From: Pseudofrankia saprophytica
GTDB taxonomy: Bacteria; Actinomycetota; Actinomycetes; Frankiales; Frankiaceae
Direction: 5' to 3'
DNA: 64,000 bases
Assembly: GCF_000235425.2 (NCBI RefSeq)
Contig: NZ_KI912266.1
Location: 7,645,130 to 7,709,129, forward strand
The notes below the pieces were generated by a model. It had not been told where the DNA came from, made no database searches, and worked only from the letters and a program-made list of their open reading frames with translations. The position numbers and the translations under genes were made by a program. Position 1 is the first letter of the stretch. The number at the start of each line of letters is the position of its first letter. Of the stretch, positions 8,222 through 17,301 are shown piece by piece.

Positions 8222-9810
8222 GCGCGACCATCCTGACGGCCGCGGGCCAGGCCGCCGAGAAGGCTCCCTGGGACAGCCACGACACCCGCCTGATCGTCGT
8301 CGCGCTCGCCGGGATCGTCCTGATCGTCGCCCTGATCGTCTGGGCCAAGTTCCACCCGTTCCTGGCGCTCGTGCTCGGCTCGGCCTTCGTCGGCCTCGTC
8401 GGCGGCGTCGGCCTCAGCAGCGTGATCAAGAATTTCGAGACGGGTGTCGGTAGCACCCTGCAGGAGGTCGGGCTGCTCATCGCGCTCGGCGCGATGCTCG
8501 GCAAGCTGCTCGCCGACTCCGGCGGCGCGAACCGCGTCATCGACACGCTGCTCGCCCGCGCCTCCGGCCGCGCCATCCCGTGGATGATGGCGCTGGTCGC
8601 GGTGATCATCGGGCTGCCGATGTTCTTCGAGATCGGGCTCGTCCTCCTGTTGCCCGTCATCGTGCTGGTCACCCAGCGGTCCGGGCTGAAGCTGATGCGG
8701 GTGGCGATTCCGGCGCTCGCAGGCCTGTCCGCCCTGCATGGCCTGGTCCCGCCGCACCCGGGACCGCTGCTGGCGATCTCGGCCGTGAACGCGCAGCTCG
8801 GTACGACGCTCGCGCTGGGCGTCGCGGTCGCCGTGCCCACCGTCGTGATCTGTGGCCCGCTGTTCTCGCTGCTCGCGGCCCGTTGGGTACCGGTCGGGCC
8901 GCCGGCCGTCGCCGGTGGCGTCGACACCGCGTCCACCCCGGCCACCCCGGCGGCCGCGGCCGCCGCGGCCGCCGCGGCCCAGCCATCGACGACCACCCCC
9001 ACTGCCGCTGGGCCGACCGCCGAGCCGGCCGCGGCCACCGCCACCGCCACGGTCACCAGGCCGGCCGACCCGGGCACGGCTGCGCCCGAGCACGAGGCCA
9101 CGGCCACGGCCACGGCCGCCGCCGAGACCCACCGCCAGCCGTCCTTCGGGGTGACGCTCGCGACGATCCTTTTCCCCGTCGCGCTGATGCTGGGCAAGGC
9201 GCTCGCGGACATCATCGACACCGACGCCAAGAACCCGTCCCAGGCGCGGGTGGTGTTCGACTTCATCGGCGAGCCGCTGGCCGCGCTGACCCTCGCCGTG
9301 CTGCTCGCGATGGTGACCTTCGGGTACGCGGTCGGGTTCAGCGGGAAGGACCTGTCGTCCAAGATCGGCGCCAGCGTGGGCCCGGTCGCCGCGGTGATCC
9401 TGATCGTCGGCGCGGGCGGCGGGTTCAAGCAGTCGCTCATCGGCGCCGGCGTCGGCGACTCGGTCGCCAAGTGGGCCGACAGCGCGCATATCTCGGTGCT
9501 GGTCCTGGGCTACCTGGTCGCGGTGGCGCTGCGGCTGGCGACCGGCTCGGCGACCGTCGCCACGGTCACCGCCGCGGGCATCGTCGCGCCACTGGCCACG
9601 GGCCTGAGCCCGACGCACGCCGCCCTGCTCGCGCTCGCGATCGGTTCCGGCTCGCTGTTCTTCTCCCATGTCAACGACGCCGGCTTCTGGCTGGTCAAGG
9701 AGCTGTTCGGCCTCACCGTCCAGCAGACCATCAAGACCTGGTCGGTGATGGAGACCCTGGTCTCCGCCGTCGGCTTCGGTTTCGTCGCTCTCCTCTACGC
9801 GGTCACCTGA
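8218..9810 (+). CDS. gntP: Gluconate permease, GntP family
   Basis: 530 aa polytopic inner-membrane H+:gluconate symporter-type protein with about 12 hydrophobic segments. Family signatures include GAMLGKLLADSGGANR, GLPMFFEIGLVLLLPV, HGLVPPHPGPL in the first half and GGGFKQSLIGAGVGD, SGSLFFSHVNDAGFW in the second half. A long Ala/Thr/Pro insert (roughly residues 235-305) sits in the central cytoplasmic loop and explains the length above the usual 440-450. It overlaps gluconokinase by four bases, so uptake and phosphorylation of gluconate form one unit. Confidence 0.93.
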   Translation: MSATILTAAGQAAEKAPWDSHDTRLIVVALAGIVLIVALIVWAKFHPFLALVLGSAFVGLVGGVGLSSVIKNFETGVGSTLQEVGLLIALGAMLGKLLADSGGANRVIDTLLARASGRAIPWMMALVAVIIGLPMFFEIGLVLLLPVIVLVTQRSGLKLMRVAIPALAGLSALHGLVPPHPGPLLAISAVNAQLGTTLALGVAVAVPTVVICGPLFSLLAARWVPVGPPAVAGGVDTASTPATPAAAAAAAAAAQPSTTTPTAAGPTAEPAAATATATVTRPADPGTAAPEHEATATATAAAETHRQPSFGVTLATILFPVALMLGKALADIIDTDAKNPSQARVVFDFIGEPLAALTLAVLLAMVTFGYAVGFSGKDLSSKIGASVGPVAAVILIVGAGGGFKQSLIGAGVGDSVAKWADSAHISVLVLGYLVAVALRLATGSATVATVTAAGIVAPLATGLSPTHAALLALAIGSGSLFFSHVNDAGFWLVKELFGLTVQQTIKTWSVMETLVSAVGFGFVALLYAVT

Positions 9811-9944
9811 CGCCACCGGATTCAAACCTGGTCGTGGCCGCGCGCACCGGCCCACCGGGGCGCCGGCCCCACCGGCCCCGCCGGCACGCGCGGCCGGTCC
9901 TCGGCCTCGGCGGCCGACGCGGATAGTGGCTACCAGCCGCTTGC

Positions 9945-12047
9945 GTGGCGCTACGCCGGGTACATGGGCAGTCGATGGACGAAGGGCCGGACACGCGGAC
10001 GTTCCAGGCGAGCCAGGGTGCCGTCGGCTGGGACACGGTCGAGCTGGACGCGGCCCGGCTGTACCGGGCGGTCTCGGGTGTCGGCATCGGGCTGTGGGAC
10101 TGGGATGTCGCCACCGGGCGGGTGCTCACCGACTGCGCCGCCGCCCGGCTGCTCGGCCTGAGCGCGGAGCCGGGGCCGGTGTCGATAGACGACGTCACGG
10201 CGAAGGTGCACCCCGACGAGCGGGCGACGGTGCTGCGCGCCCGGGAGATCGCGCTGCAGACCCGAAGCACCTTCCTGGAGGAGTACCGGGTGGTGCACCC
10301 GGACGGCTCGGTGACCTGGGTGCAGACGCGCGCAGGCGTGCTCGTCGACACGGCGGACGGCACGCTGCGCGTCATCGGCTTCACGACCGACCGGACCTCG
10401 GCCCGCACGGTCCGGGAACGGGTCGCCCGGGCACTCGACCACGTGGGCGACATCGTGCTCGTGCTCGACGAGGACGACACGATCGTGTACGCCAACATCG
10501 AGGCGATGCGGCAGTTCGGCATGGCGCGCCAGGACGTCGTCGGCCGGGCGGCCGCGGACGTGCTCCTCTCTCCGCTGCGCGACCACGTCGCGGAGCTGCG
10601 CCGCCGCCGCGCCGGCCCGGCCGCGCCAGGGGAGTCGAACGCGGCCACGGTGCTCGAGGTCGAGGAGACCGATTCCGCCGGGATGTGGTGGGCGGTCCGC
10701 ATGTTCACGATCCCCGAGGGCCTGGTCGTCACGATGCGCAACGTCGACGCGCGCCACCACGCCGACGCGGAGCGGGCGGAGCTGATCGGGTCGCTGTCGT
10801 CGGCGCTGCGCCGCTCCGGGCAGCTGATGGACGTCACGGTCGAACTCGGCCAGGCCCTGACGGTGGACGAGCTTGTCGACGTCGCCGCGCGGACGAGCGC
10901 GTCCAACCTCGGCGTGCTCTTCACCGGCGTCGTGCTGCTGGAGGAGGACGCCCCGCCTCGGGTCATCACCCGGCCTTACTCGGAGTTCCTCACCCGGGCC
11001 TGGACACGGATGCCCGACTTCGGCCCGGCCGTCACGTCCCAGCTGCTACATACCGGTCAGCCCCGGTTCGACGAGAACCGGGCGGGGTATCTGCGTGACT
11101 TCCCCGATCGGGCACCGAACCTCGACGCGATGAGCATCGACGCGATGGCCAGCCTGCCGTTGATCGTGTCCGGGCGTGCGATCGGCGTGATGCTGCTGGG
11201 CTGGCCCACACCGCGGACCTTCGACGAGGACGAGCGCCGTTTCCTGCTGACCCTCGTCGGCCCGTTCGCTCAGGCGATCGAACGGGCCCGCCTCTACGAA
11301 CGGCAGATGTCCACCGTCGAGACGCTGCAACGTGCCGTCCTGCCGCGAACACTTCCGGACCTCGAGGGTGTCCGGCTGGCCGCCCGCTACCTGCCGGCCG
11401 CCCGCGACATCGGGATCGGTGGCGACTGGTATGACGCGACCGTGCTCGCCAACGGAACGGTGAGCCTCGTCGTCGGCGACGTCGGCGGCCACGGCCTGCC
11501 AGCGGTCTCGACGATGGCCGAGCTACGGCACGCGGCCAGGGCGTACGCGCTGCAGCTGCAGGCACCGGCGGACATCACCACCCAGCTGTCGGCCAACCTC
11601 GGCGACCGGGGGGCGGACGAGGTGCTCGCCACCGCGGTGGTCGCCCATCTGGATCCCGCCACGGGCTGGCTGACCTGGTCGTGCGCCGGGCACCCGCCGC
11701 CGCTGCTCCTGACCTCTGAGCAGGAAGGGAGCGAACCGGGAAGCGGGGGCGCGACGCGTTACCTGGAAGAGGTGCACGGCCCGATCCTCGGCGTCGACGC
11801 CACGGCCACCTACGGCCAGAGCAGCATTCTGCTCCCGCCGGAAGCGGGCCTCCTGCTCTACAGCGACGGCCTGGTGGAGCGCCGGGGCCGTTCGCTGACG
11901 GATCAGCTCGAGGCGCTTGCCGAGGCCGCCCTGGCCGGGATGCTGGCCTGCCAGGGCCCCGCCAACCTCTGCGACCGCATCCTGCGCGCGATCGCCCCGC
12001 CGGAGCGGGAGGACGACCTGTGCCTGCTCGCCGTCGCCACGCGCTGA
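9945..12047 (+). CDS. PAS-PAS-GAF-SpoIIE-type serine phosphatase
   Basis: 700 aa cytoplasmic regulator. Order: a first PAS domain (about 45-140), a second PAS (about 160-260), a GAF domain (about 300-450) and a C-terminal PP2C/SpoIIE phosphatase. The phosphatase carries metal-binding motifs GGDWYDA (near 492), DVGGHGLPA (near 511) and YSDGLVERRG (near 640), so it should be active. Such proteins dephosphorylate anti-sigma-factor antagonists in response to signals sensed by PAS/GAF. GTG at 9945 gives the longest frame; ATG at 9975 is an alternative, and neither has a clear ribosome site. A shorter paralogue without PAS domains lies at 56214-57563. Confidence 0.9.
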   Translation: MALRRVHGQSMDEGPDTRTFQASQGAVGWDTVELDAARLYRAVSGVGIGLWDWDVATGRVLTDCAAARLLGLSAEPGPVSIDDVTAKVHPDERATVLRAREIALQTRSTFLEEYRVVHPDGSVTWVQTRAGVLVDTADGTLRVIGFTTDRTSARTVRERVARALDHVGDIVLVLDEDDTIVYANIEAMRQFGMARQDVVGRAAADVLLSPLRDHVAELRRRRAGPAAPGESNAATVLEVEETDSAGMWWAVRMFTIPEGLVVTMRNVDARHHADAERAELIGSLSSALRRSGQLMDVTVELGQALTVDELVDVAARTSASNLGVLFTGVVLLEEDAPPRVITRPYSEFLTRAWTRMPDFGPAVTSQLLHTGQPRFDENRAGYLRDFPDRAPNLDAMSIDAMASLPLIVSGRAIGVMLLGWPTPRTFDEDERRFLLTLVGPFAQAIERARLYERQMSTVETLQRAVLPRTLPDLEGVRLAARYLPAARDIGIGGDWYDATVLANGTVSLVVGDVGGHGLPAVSTMAELRHAARAYALQLQAPADITTQLSANLGDRGADEVLATAVVAHLDPATGWLTWSCAGHPPPLLLTSEQEGSEPGSGGATRYLEEVHGPILGVDATATYGQSSILLPPEAGLLLYSDGLVERRGRSLTDQLEALAEAALAGMLACQGPANLCDRILRAIAPPEREDDLCLLAVATR

Positions 12048-12093
12048 AGCCACCGCCACGCCCTCGGCGGCGACTCCGCGCACCGGGCGCGGA

Positions 12094-13233
12094 TCAGGCC
12101 GGGCCGGCGCCGGGAGCGGCGGCGGGAGCGGGCACGGCCCCGGGCGGTCCGCCGGGCAGGCCGAAGCCGCGGCCCACGTCGGGGCGGCGCAGCTTCCAGA
12201 TCAGGCCGTCGTAGAACAGGTGCAGGCCGCCGGCGATGAGCACGAACAGCGTGAAGTAGGGGTAGCCGACCGAGGTCAGGCCGGCGAGAACCGCGCCGAT
12301 GCCGGCCAGGTAGACGGCCAGGAAGCCGGTGCGGCCGGCCCGGGAGCGCACGACCGCCGAGACGGGCCCGGTCCGCACGTCGGCGGGGTCGGCGGCCGGC
12401 GCGCCGGGCTTGGCCCGCGGTCGGTAACGGCCCTCCAGGTGGTGGTGGACGATCAGGAAGTACTCGGCGGCGTGCGCGCCGACGTAGGCGACGAAGCCGA
12501 GCAGCGGGTTGACTGCGATGAGCGCGATCAGCGCGAGGGTTGAGCCGACATAGATCCACTTCGCCGGGTTGGCGGTGGCGTGCCGGCGCTCGGCGAGCAC
12601 CCAGCGCGCGAGCGCGACCAGCGCGAACAGCGCGGCGAAGGGCAGCAGGACCCGGGCGACCGGCGCCGCGTCGGTGAGCAGGTCGAGGGCGCGCCGGTTC
12701 GAGCCGCCGATGCCCGCGCTGGCGACCTTGTCGGCGGTGCCATCGGCGGCGGCCGCGGCGAGCACCGCGGTCACCAGGGCGCTGTAGAGCAGCGTGCGCT
12801 CCAGGTTGCCGTGGGTGTCGCCGGCCTTGCGACCGTAGATCCGCGTGAGGCCGTAGCGCTGCTGCAGTGTGTGCACGGCGTTCCAGGTCGCGGCGATGAC
12901 GGCGAGCAGCGCGAGGCTGACGTACATGCCGAACAGCACCAGCCCGGCCAGCACGAACGGGCTGACGACGAACACGGACTTCCGGGCGGCGAACTGCCGA
13001 CGGTCGCCGTAGACCAGCAGGAGCGTCAGCGGCTGGTGCATGACCGAGAACATCAGCGTCGCCGCGACCAGCCAGCGCACGGCCGGCGCGTTGCCGGAGA
13101 CCGCCCACGCGGCGAGCGCGAACGGCACCCACAGCGCCGCGACGGTCAGGTCGTAGCCGGGCGACCGGATCCAGCGCGGCCGACGGGAGGCGGGGGACCG
13201 GGGAGCGACCTGCGCGGTCGTCACGGCCGTCAT
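12094..13233 (-). CDS. Polytopic membrane protein with conserved His clusters
   Basis: 379 aa with about nine hydrophobic segments. Polar motifs sit at membrane edges: MHQPLTLLLVYGDRRQF, WNAVHTLQQRYGLTRIYG, GAHAAEYFLIVHHHLEGRY and GGLHLFYDGLIWKLRRPD. The spaced His residues resemble the metal-ligand arrangement of membrane-embedded oxygenases or desaturases, but no known family was recognised; the resemblance is inference only. The C-terminus is Ala/Pro-rich. It converges with the phosphatase gene and is divergent from the LuxR regulator, with 242 bp for promoters between them. Confidence 0.75.
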   Translation of the reverse strand: MTAVTTAQVAPRSPASRRPRWIRSPGYDLTVAALWVPFALAAWAVSGNAPAVRWLVAATLMFSVMHQPLTLLLVYGDRRQFAARKSVFVVSPFVLAGLVLFGMYVSLALLAVIAATWNAVHTLQQRYGLTRIYGRKAGDTHGNLERTLLYSALVTAVLAAAAADGTADKVASAGIGGSNRRALDLLTDAAPVARVLLPFAALFALVALARWVLAERRHATANPAKWIYVGSTLALIALIAVNPLLGFVAYVGAHAAEYFLIVHHHLEGRYRPRAKPGAPAADPADVRTGPVSAVVRSRAGRTGFLAVYLAGIGAVLAGLTSVGYPYFTLFVLIAGGLHLFYDGLIWKLRRPDVGRGFGLPGGPPGAVPAPAAAPGAGPA

Positions 13234-13475
13234 GACCGGACGCTATCGAGGAACAGCGCCACGAACGGCGCGGGGACATGCATCAGGCCGACCTCCCGTG
13301 CGGAAGCGACGCTTCGCTATGAGGTGCTTATAGCTGACAACAGCCACATCGTCCACGGACAACGCCCCAGGAACGGCCGAACATCACCAGCCGTGGCCGA
13401 CAGCTCCCGCCGGTTCCGTGGCGCCGGCACGGAACCACGGCACAGCGGCGGCTGGCGCTGCTCCATCCTTGGAGT

Positions 13476-16331
13476 GTGCGGAAACAGGATCGCCCGTTTG
13501 TCGGGCGGCGGGAGGAGATGCTGCTGCTGCGTTCGCGTTCGCGGACGGCGGCGGAGGGCCGGGGCGGCGTCGTGCTGGTGACCGGCCCGGCTGGAATCGG
13601 CAAGACCCGGCTGGTCGAGGAGGCGCTGCGGCCGGACGCGAGGTCCCCGGCCATCCCACCGGCGGGCGCGTCGACACCGGCGCCGGTCGGCCGAGGCTAC
13701 TGCGTCGCCGATCACGCCGCGCCGGCGCTGTGGCCCTGGCAGCAGGCGCTGCTGGCCCTGACCCGCGGCGGCGGGGGGCCGGCGGGAATCGCCGCCGCGC
13801 TGGACCTGCTGGGCGCGGCCGGAAGGCAGAACGCGCCTGGTGACGCGGCGAGCGCCGCCTCGTCACGGTTCGCCGCCCTGGCCGCCGTCGCCGACGCGGT
13901 GCTGACCGCCGCCACCGTGCCACTGGTGATCGTGCTGGAGGATCTGCACTGGGCCGACACGAACAGCGTCGAACTGCTGCGGCAGGTCGCCGGCGGGATC
14001 GTCGACAGCCAGCTGATGCTGATCGCGACGTTGCGCACCCTGCCGGACGAAGCCAGTAACGCCGTGGGTGAGCTCTCGCGGCTGGACAGTGTCGACACCG
14101 TGCCGCTGCTGCCGCTGACAGCCGCGGCGATCCGGGAGTACCTCACGGCACTCGACCCCGCAGCATCCTTCGCCGCGCGCGCCGGGGAGGTGGCGCGGCG
14201 CAGCGGCGGGCTCCCCCTGCTGCTCGACGCCGCCGCCCGCGACACCGACTCTCCTGGGACGGTCGCGGTACGCGATCTCGTCGCGACGCTGCTGGCTCAG
14301 CTTCCGACGTCGGCACGGCGCGTCGTCCAGGTCGCCGCGCTGCTGCGGCCGCCGGTGGACGCCGAGCTCGTCGGCCGGGTTGCCGAGGTCGACGAGTCGA
14401 CGGCCGGGATGGCGCTGGACGCCGCGTGCCGGGCCGGTCTGCTGGCCCGGGCGACCTCGTCGCTCGGCGTCGAGGGGCAGGAGTTCGCATTCACCCACGG
14501 CCTGCTGGCCGACGGTTTGACGGACCTTCTCGATCCGGTCGAGCGGCGTGGGATCCACCGGCGGGCCGCCGTCACGTTGCAGGCGCGACCGGCGACGGTT
14601 CCCGGGCTCGCCGCCGAGGTCACTCGTCATTGGCGGGGCGCCGGCGGCGACGAGGAAGCGCAGCGCTGCGCGGCCCGGTGGGCCAGGCAGGCGGCTGCCG
14701 AGTCGATCCAGGCCTCGGCCTACGACGAGGCGGCCTCGCACCTGCGCACCGCGGTGGCGGCGTTGCGGCAGGCTGGTGCCGGCGACGCGGAGCTCGCGGA
14801 GACGACGTTGGAGCTGGCTCGCTCCTGCTACCTGGCCGGGGCATTGGCCAAGGCGCTCCAGCAGTGCGAACAGACAGCCGCCGCGGCCGGGCGGGCGGGT
14901 CGGGCGGACCTCACGGCCGCGGCGGCGCTGGTGATGCGCTGGGTGGACTTCCCGCAGGCCACGGAGGCGATCCCCCGGCTGTGCCGGGTGGCGCTCGCCA
15001 CGCCGCAGCCGGCGCACCTGCGGTCCCAGCTGTTGTCCCAACTCGCAACGGCCCTGGGTGAGGCCGGATCGACGGAGGCGGCCCGCCAGCACGTCGACGA
15101 GGCCATGGAGGTCGCGCGGGCGAGCGGTGACGCCCAGGCGCTGCTCGACGCCGCCCGCACTCGCGAGATGGCGCTGGATGGTCCGGACGACGCGCAGGAA
15201 CGGCTGCGGATGGCCGCGACCGCCATCGAGCAGGCCGATCGGCTCGGCCAGCCGCTGTCCGCCGTCCTCGGACAGCAGTGGAAGATCAGAGCCGCCTACC
15301 AGCTCGGGCGCCTCGACCTCGTCGATGAGGCGATGACCGCCGTGGCGGCGCTGGCCGACCGCAGCGGCCTCCCGCTGGCGAGGTGGCATCGGTTGCGCGG
15401 CGTGGCGGCTCGGGCCGCGCTGGAAGGCAGGTTCGCCGCCGCGCGGTCGGCCGACCTCGAGGCCCGCCGGCTGGGCTCGCGGGCCGGAGACGCGCAGTCG
15501 ATCGGCCTGAGCTACGCCTTCGCCGCTCACCTGGCCGCGCTGCGGGGAGATGCCACCGAACTCCCGGACGACTACTGGCCGGCGTTGGAAGCATTCCCGC
15601 CCTCACCGCTCATGACGGTGAACCGGGCCAACGGCCTGCTGCTCGAAGGACGCCGCGAGGAAGCCCTGGCCTGGTATGAGCGCCTGCGTTGGACGCTGGG
15701 CGAGCCGGTCGTCGGTACCCGGGGGCTTGGCGTTCTGATGCAGCTGATCGACCTCGTCGAGGCGTTCGGGGACCCGCCGGCCGCGGAGGCTCTCGCCGCC
15801 CAGCTGAAGCCCTACGCCGCCTACCCCGGGGCGGTCGGGGGACCAACGGTCTTCTTCATCGGCTCCATGCAGGGCCACTACGGGCGCGCGCTGGCCCACG
15901 CGGGAGAGCTGCGCGACGCCGAGGCGGCGCTGCGGGCCGCGATCGCGCAGGACGCCGCGCTCGGTGCGCGCGCCCACGTCGTGCTGGGCCGGCTGGCCCT
16001 CGCGGGCGTGCTGCGCCGCCTCGACGACCCTGACGCCGCCGCGGCCGTCGCGGGCGCGGCAGCGGCCGAGGCTCGCCGGTTGGACATGGCCGGGCCGCTC
16101 GCCCGTGCCGACCGGCTGCTCGCCGACCTGGCGGCTGCCCGCCGGGCGGCCGACCCGCTGACCCCGCGTGAGCACGAGGTGGCCGCGCTCGTCGTCCAGG
16201 CCATGTCCAACCGGGAGATCGCGGCGCGGCTGGTGCTCAGCGAACGCACCGTGGAAAGCCATATCCGTTCCATCCTCGCCAAGCTCGGCTACACCAACCG
16301 AACCGAGCTGGTCGCCCGCTGGCGGGCCTGA
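13476..16331 (+). CDS. LuxR-family ATPase regulator (LAL type)
   Basis: 951 aa transcription factor. An N-terminal AAA/NACHT-like ATPase begins with FVGRREE; Walker A is GPAGIGKTR (residues 35-43) and Walker B is LVIVLEDLHWAD (near 154). A long helical region with TPR-like repeats spans about 400-880, and the C-terminus is a LuxR HTH (LTPREHEVAALVVQAMSNRE, then SERTVESHIRSILAKLGY). LAL regulators activate catabolic or secondary-metabolite operons after binding a small inducer. GTG start at 13476. A second LAL of the same build lies at 30791-33634. Its target is not evident; the convergent VOC gene follows. Confidence 0.92.
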   Translation: MRKQDRPFVGRREEMLLLRSRSRTAAEGRGGVVLVTGPAGIGKTRLVEEALRPDARSPAIPPAGASTPAPVGRGYCVADHAAPALWPWQQALLALTRGGGGPAGIAAALDLLGAAGRQNAPGDAASAASSRFAALAAVADAVLTAATVPLVIVLEDLHWADTNSVELLRQVAGGIVDSQLMLIATLRTLPDEASNAVGELSRLDSVDTVPLLPLTAAAIREYLTALDPAASFAARAGEVARRSGGLPLLLDAAARDTDSPGTVAVRDLVATLLAQLPTSARRVVQVAALLRPPVDAELVGRVAEVDESTAGMALDAACRAGLLARATSSLGVEGQEFAFTHGLLADGLTDLLDPVERRGIHRRAAVTLQARPATVPGLAAEVTRHWRGAGGDEEAQRCAARWARQAAAESIQASAYDEAASHLRTAVAALRQAGAGDAELAETTLELARSCYLAGALAKALQQCEQTAAAAGRAGRADLTAAAALVMRWVDFPQATEAIPRLCRVALATPQPAHLRSQLLSQLATALGEAGSTEAARQHVDEAMEVARASGDAQALLDAARTREMALDGPDDAQERLRMAATAIEQADRLGQPLSAVLGQQWKIRAAYQLGRLDLVDEAMTAVAALADRSGLPLARWHRLRGVAARAALEGRFAAARSADLEARRLGSRAGDAQSIGLSYAFAAHLAALRGDATELPDDYWPALEAFPPSPLMTVNRANGLLLEGRREEALAWYERLRWTLGEPVVGTRGLGVLMQLIDLVEAFGDPPAAEALAAQLKPYAAYPGAVGGPTVFFIGSMQGHYGRALAHAGELRDAEAALRAAIAQDAALGARAHVVLGRLALAGVLRRLDDPDAAAAVAGAAAAEARRLDMAGPLARADRLLADLAAARRAADPLTPREHEVAALVVQAMSNREIAARLVLSERTVESHIRSILAKLGYTNRTELVARWRA

Positions 16332-16391
16332 ACAGGAGCCGTCATCCGATGTCGACCTCGATGGTGACGGCACGGGCGGGCCTTTCCCTGG

Positions 16392-16895
16392 CTACGCCTG
16401 GTATCCGGGCGCGGGAGTGCCGGGAGGGTTGTAGACGCCCGGCCGACCTGCCGGGTTCGGGACGCAGACCTCTCCCTCCAGCCCGTCTGGGTCCCGGAAG
16501 AACAGGCTGAGGGTCGGGCCGAAATCGGTCACGAAGCCGTCGGACGCGCCGCGGGCGATGAGTCGTCCGCGGATCAGGTCAAACGCCTCCAGAGAGGCGG
16601 CCCGCAGACCCAGGTGATCGAGACGGCCGCGACCGAACATCGACGTCTGACGCCGTGCTTCGGTGTTGCCGGGTATCTCGAAGACGTTGAGCTCGGTGGT
16701 CGGGCCGATCCGGACGAAGGACAGCCGACCTCCGCCGGGTCCTGGCATGTCGTAGGCGACGGTGGCATCGAACACCTCGCGGTAGAAGACGTGCAGCCGC
16801 TCACTGTCGCCCGTCATGAGTGCCACATGGTCCACGCCGTTCAGCAACGTCCCCGGCCGGCCGTCCAGTTCTACGGGATGTTCCTCGACCTTCAT
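16392..16895 (-). CDS. VOC-family (glyoxalase/dioxygenase-fold) protein
   Basis: 167 aa. It has two βαβββ halves: GVDHVALMTGDSERLHVFYR opens the first and GRGRLDHLGLRAASLEAFD the second, and FRDPDGLEGEVCVPNP closes the fold. The His in VDHVAL and LDHLGL and the Glu in EGEV are in the usual metal-ligand places, so a metal-dependent lyase, dioxygenase or binding role is possible. GGAGG lies seven bases before the ATG. It is divergent from the glutathione-synthetase-like cassette and could act in the same thiol or detoxification context, but that is inference from position. Confidence 0.85.
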   Translation of the reverse strand: MKVEEHPVELDGRPGTLLNGVDHVALMTGDSERLHVFYREVFDATVAYDMPGPGGGRLSFVRIGPTTELNVFEIPGNTEARRQTSMFGRGRLDHLGLRAASLEAFDLIRGRLIARGASDGFVTDFGPTLSLFFRDPDGLEGEVCVPNPAGRPGVYNPPGTPAPGYQA

Positions 16896-17120
16896 CGTCA
16901 GACCTCCGTCGATGGCGTGGAAACGGCGACGCCGGCGTGTTCGTCATGGAGACGATCGGCCACACGGCCGCCGGGCACATCAGTACCCGTACGCAGGTCG
17001 GCACGTAATCGGTTCTCGGTGTCCACATCGCGGCCCGGGCACCGTTGGCGGCTCCCGCTGGGTCAGCTGGCTGGGATGCCGCCCCGTTGTTCCACCGGCG
17101 CCGCCTCCCGCCGCGGATTG

Positions 17121-17146
17121 CAGTACTCGCCTACGTGCTCGTACTG
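17121..17146 (+). promoter_or_regulatory. Inverted repeat CAGTAC-N14-GTACTG
   Basis: Perfect six-base arms separated by 14 bases, located 36 bp upstream of the small ORF that begins the ATP-grasp cassette and 225 bp upstream of the divergent VOC gene. The geometry fits a dimeric repressor site or a promoter element controlling the cassette. Confidence 0.4.
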
Positions 17147-17181
17147 AGGTCGAGAAGCCGCGGCGGCGCGAATGTGGCGGC

Positions 17182-17301
17182 ATGGATCTGAAGGCAGCCA
17201 TCAGCCACTCGCCCGAATCCGAGGCAATGCCCTCGGTCGTGCATGCGACCGCGCCATCACTGGTGACCTCGGCGGCCGCTGTCGCCGGAGGGACGCCGTG
17301 A
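17182..17301 (+). CDS. 39-aa peptide ORF overlapping the ATP-grasp ligase
   Basis: ATG-started frame encoding MDLKAAISHSPESEAMPSVV followed by an Ala/Ser/Thr-rich tail ending AVAGGTP. Its TGA overlaps the GTG start of the GshB-like gene (GTGA), which would couple their translation. There is no hydrophobic signal sequence; the N-half has acidic and Ser residues and the C-half is small and neutral. It may be a leader peptide for translation control, or a ribosomal peptide substrate for the adjacent ATP-grasp ligase. The ribosome site is weak (GGCGG) and codon use is less GC-biased than in neighbours, so expression is uncertain. Confidence 0.4.
   Translation: MDLKAAISHSPESEAMPSVVHATAPSLVTSAAAVAGGTP

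Noticed and set aside
8038..9855. Minus-strand frame of 605 codons opposite gntK/gntP
   Set aside because: Composed of Asp/Gly/Arg-rich low complexity and lies exactly opposite genes with clear family motifs; a GC-rich antisense shadow.
11903..13279. Minus-strand frame overlapping the membrane protein gene in another frame
   Set aside because: Arg/Ala/Pro-rich and motif-free, whereas the frame at 12094-13233 has hydrophobic segments and polar loops.
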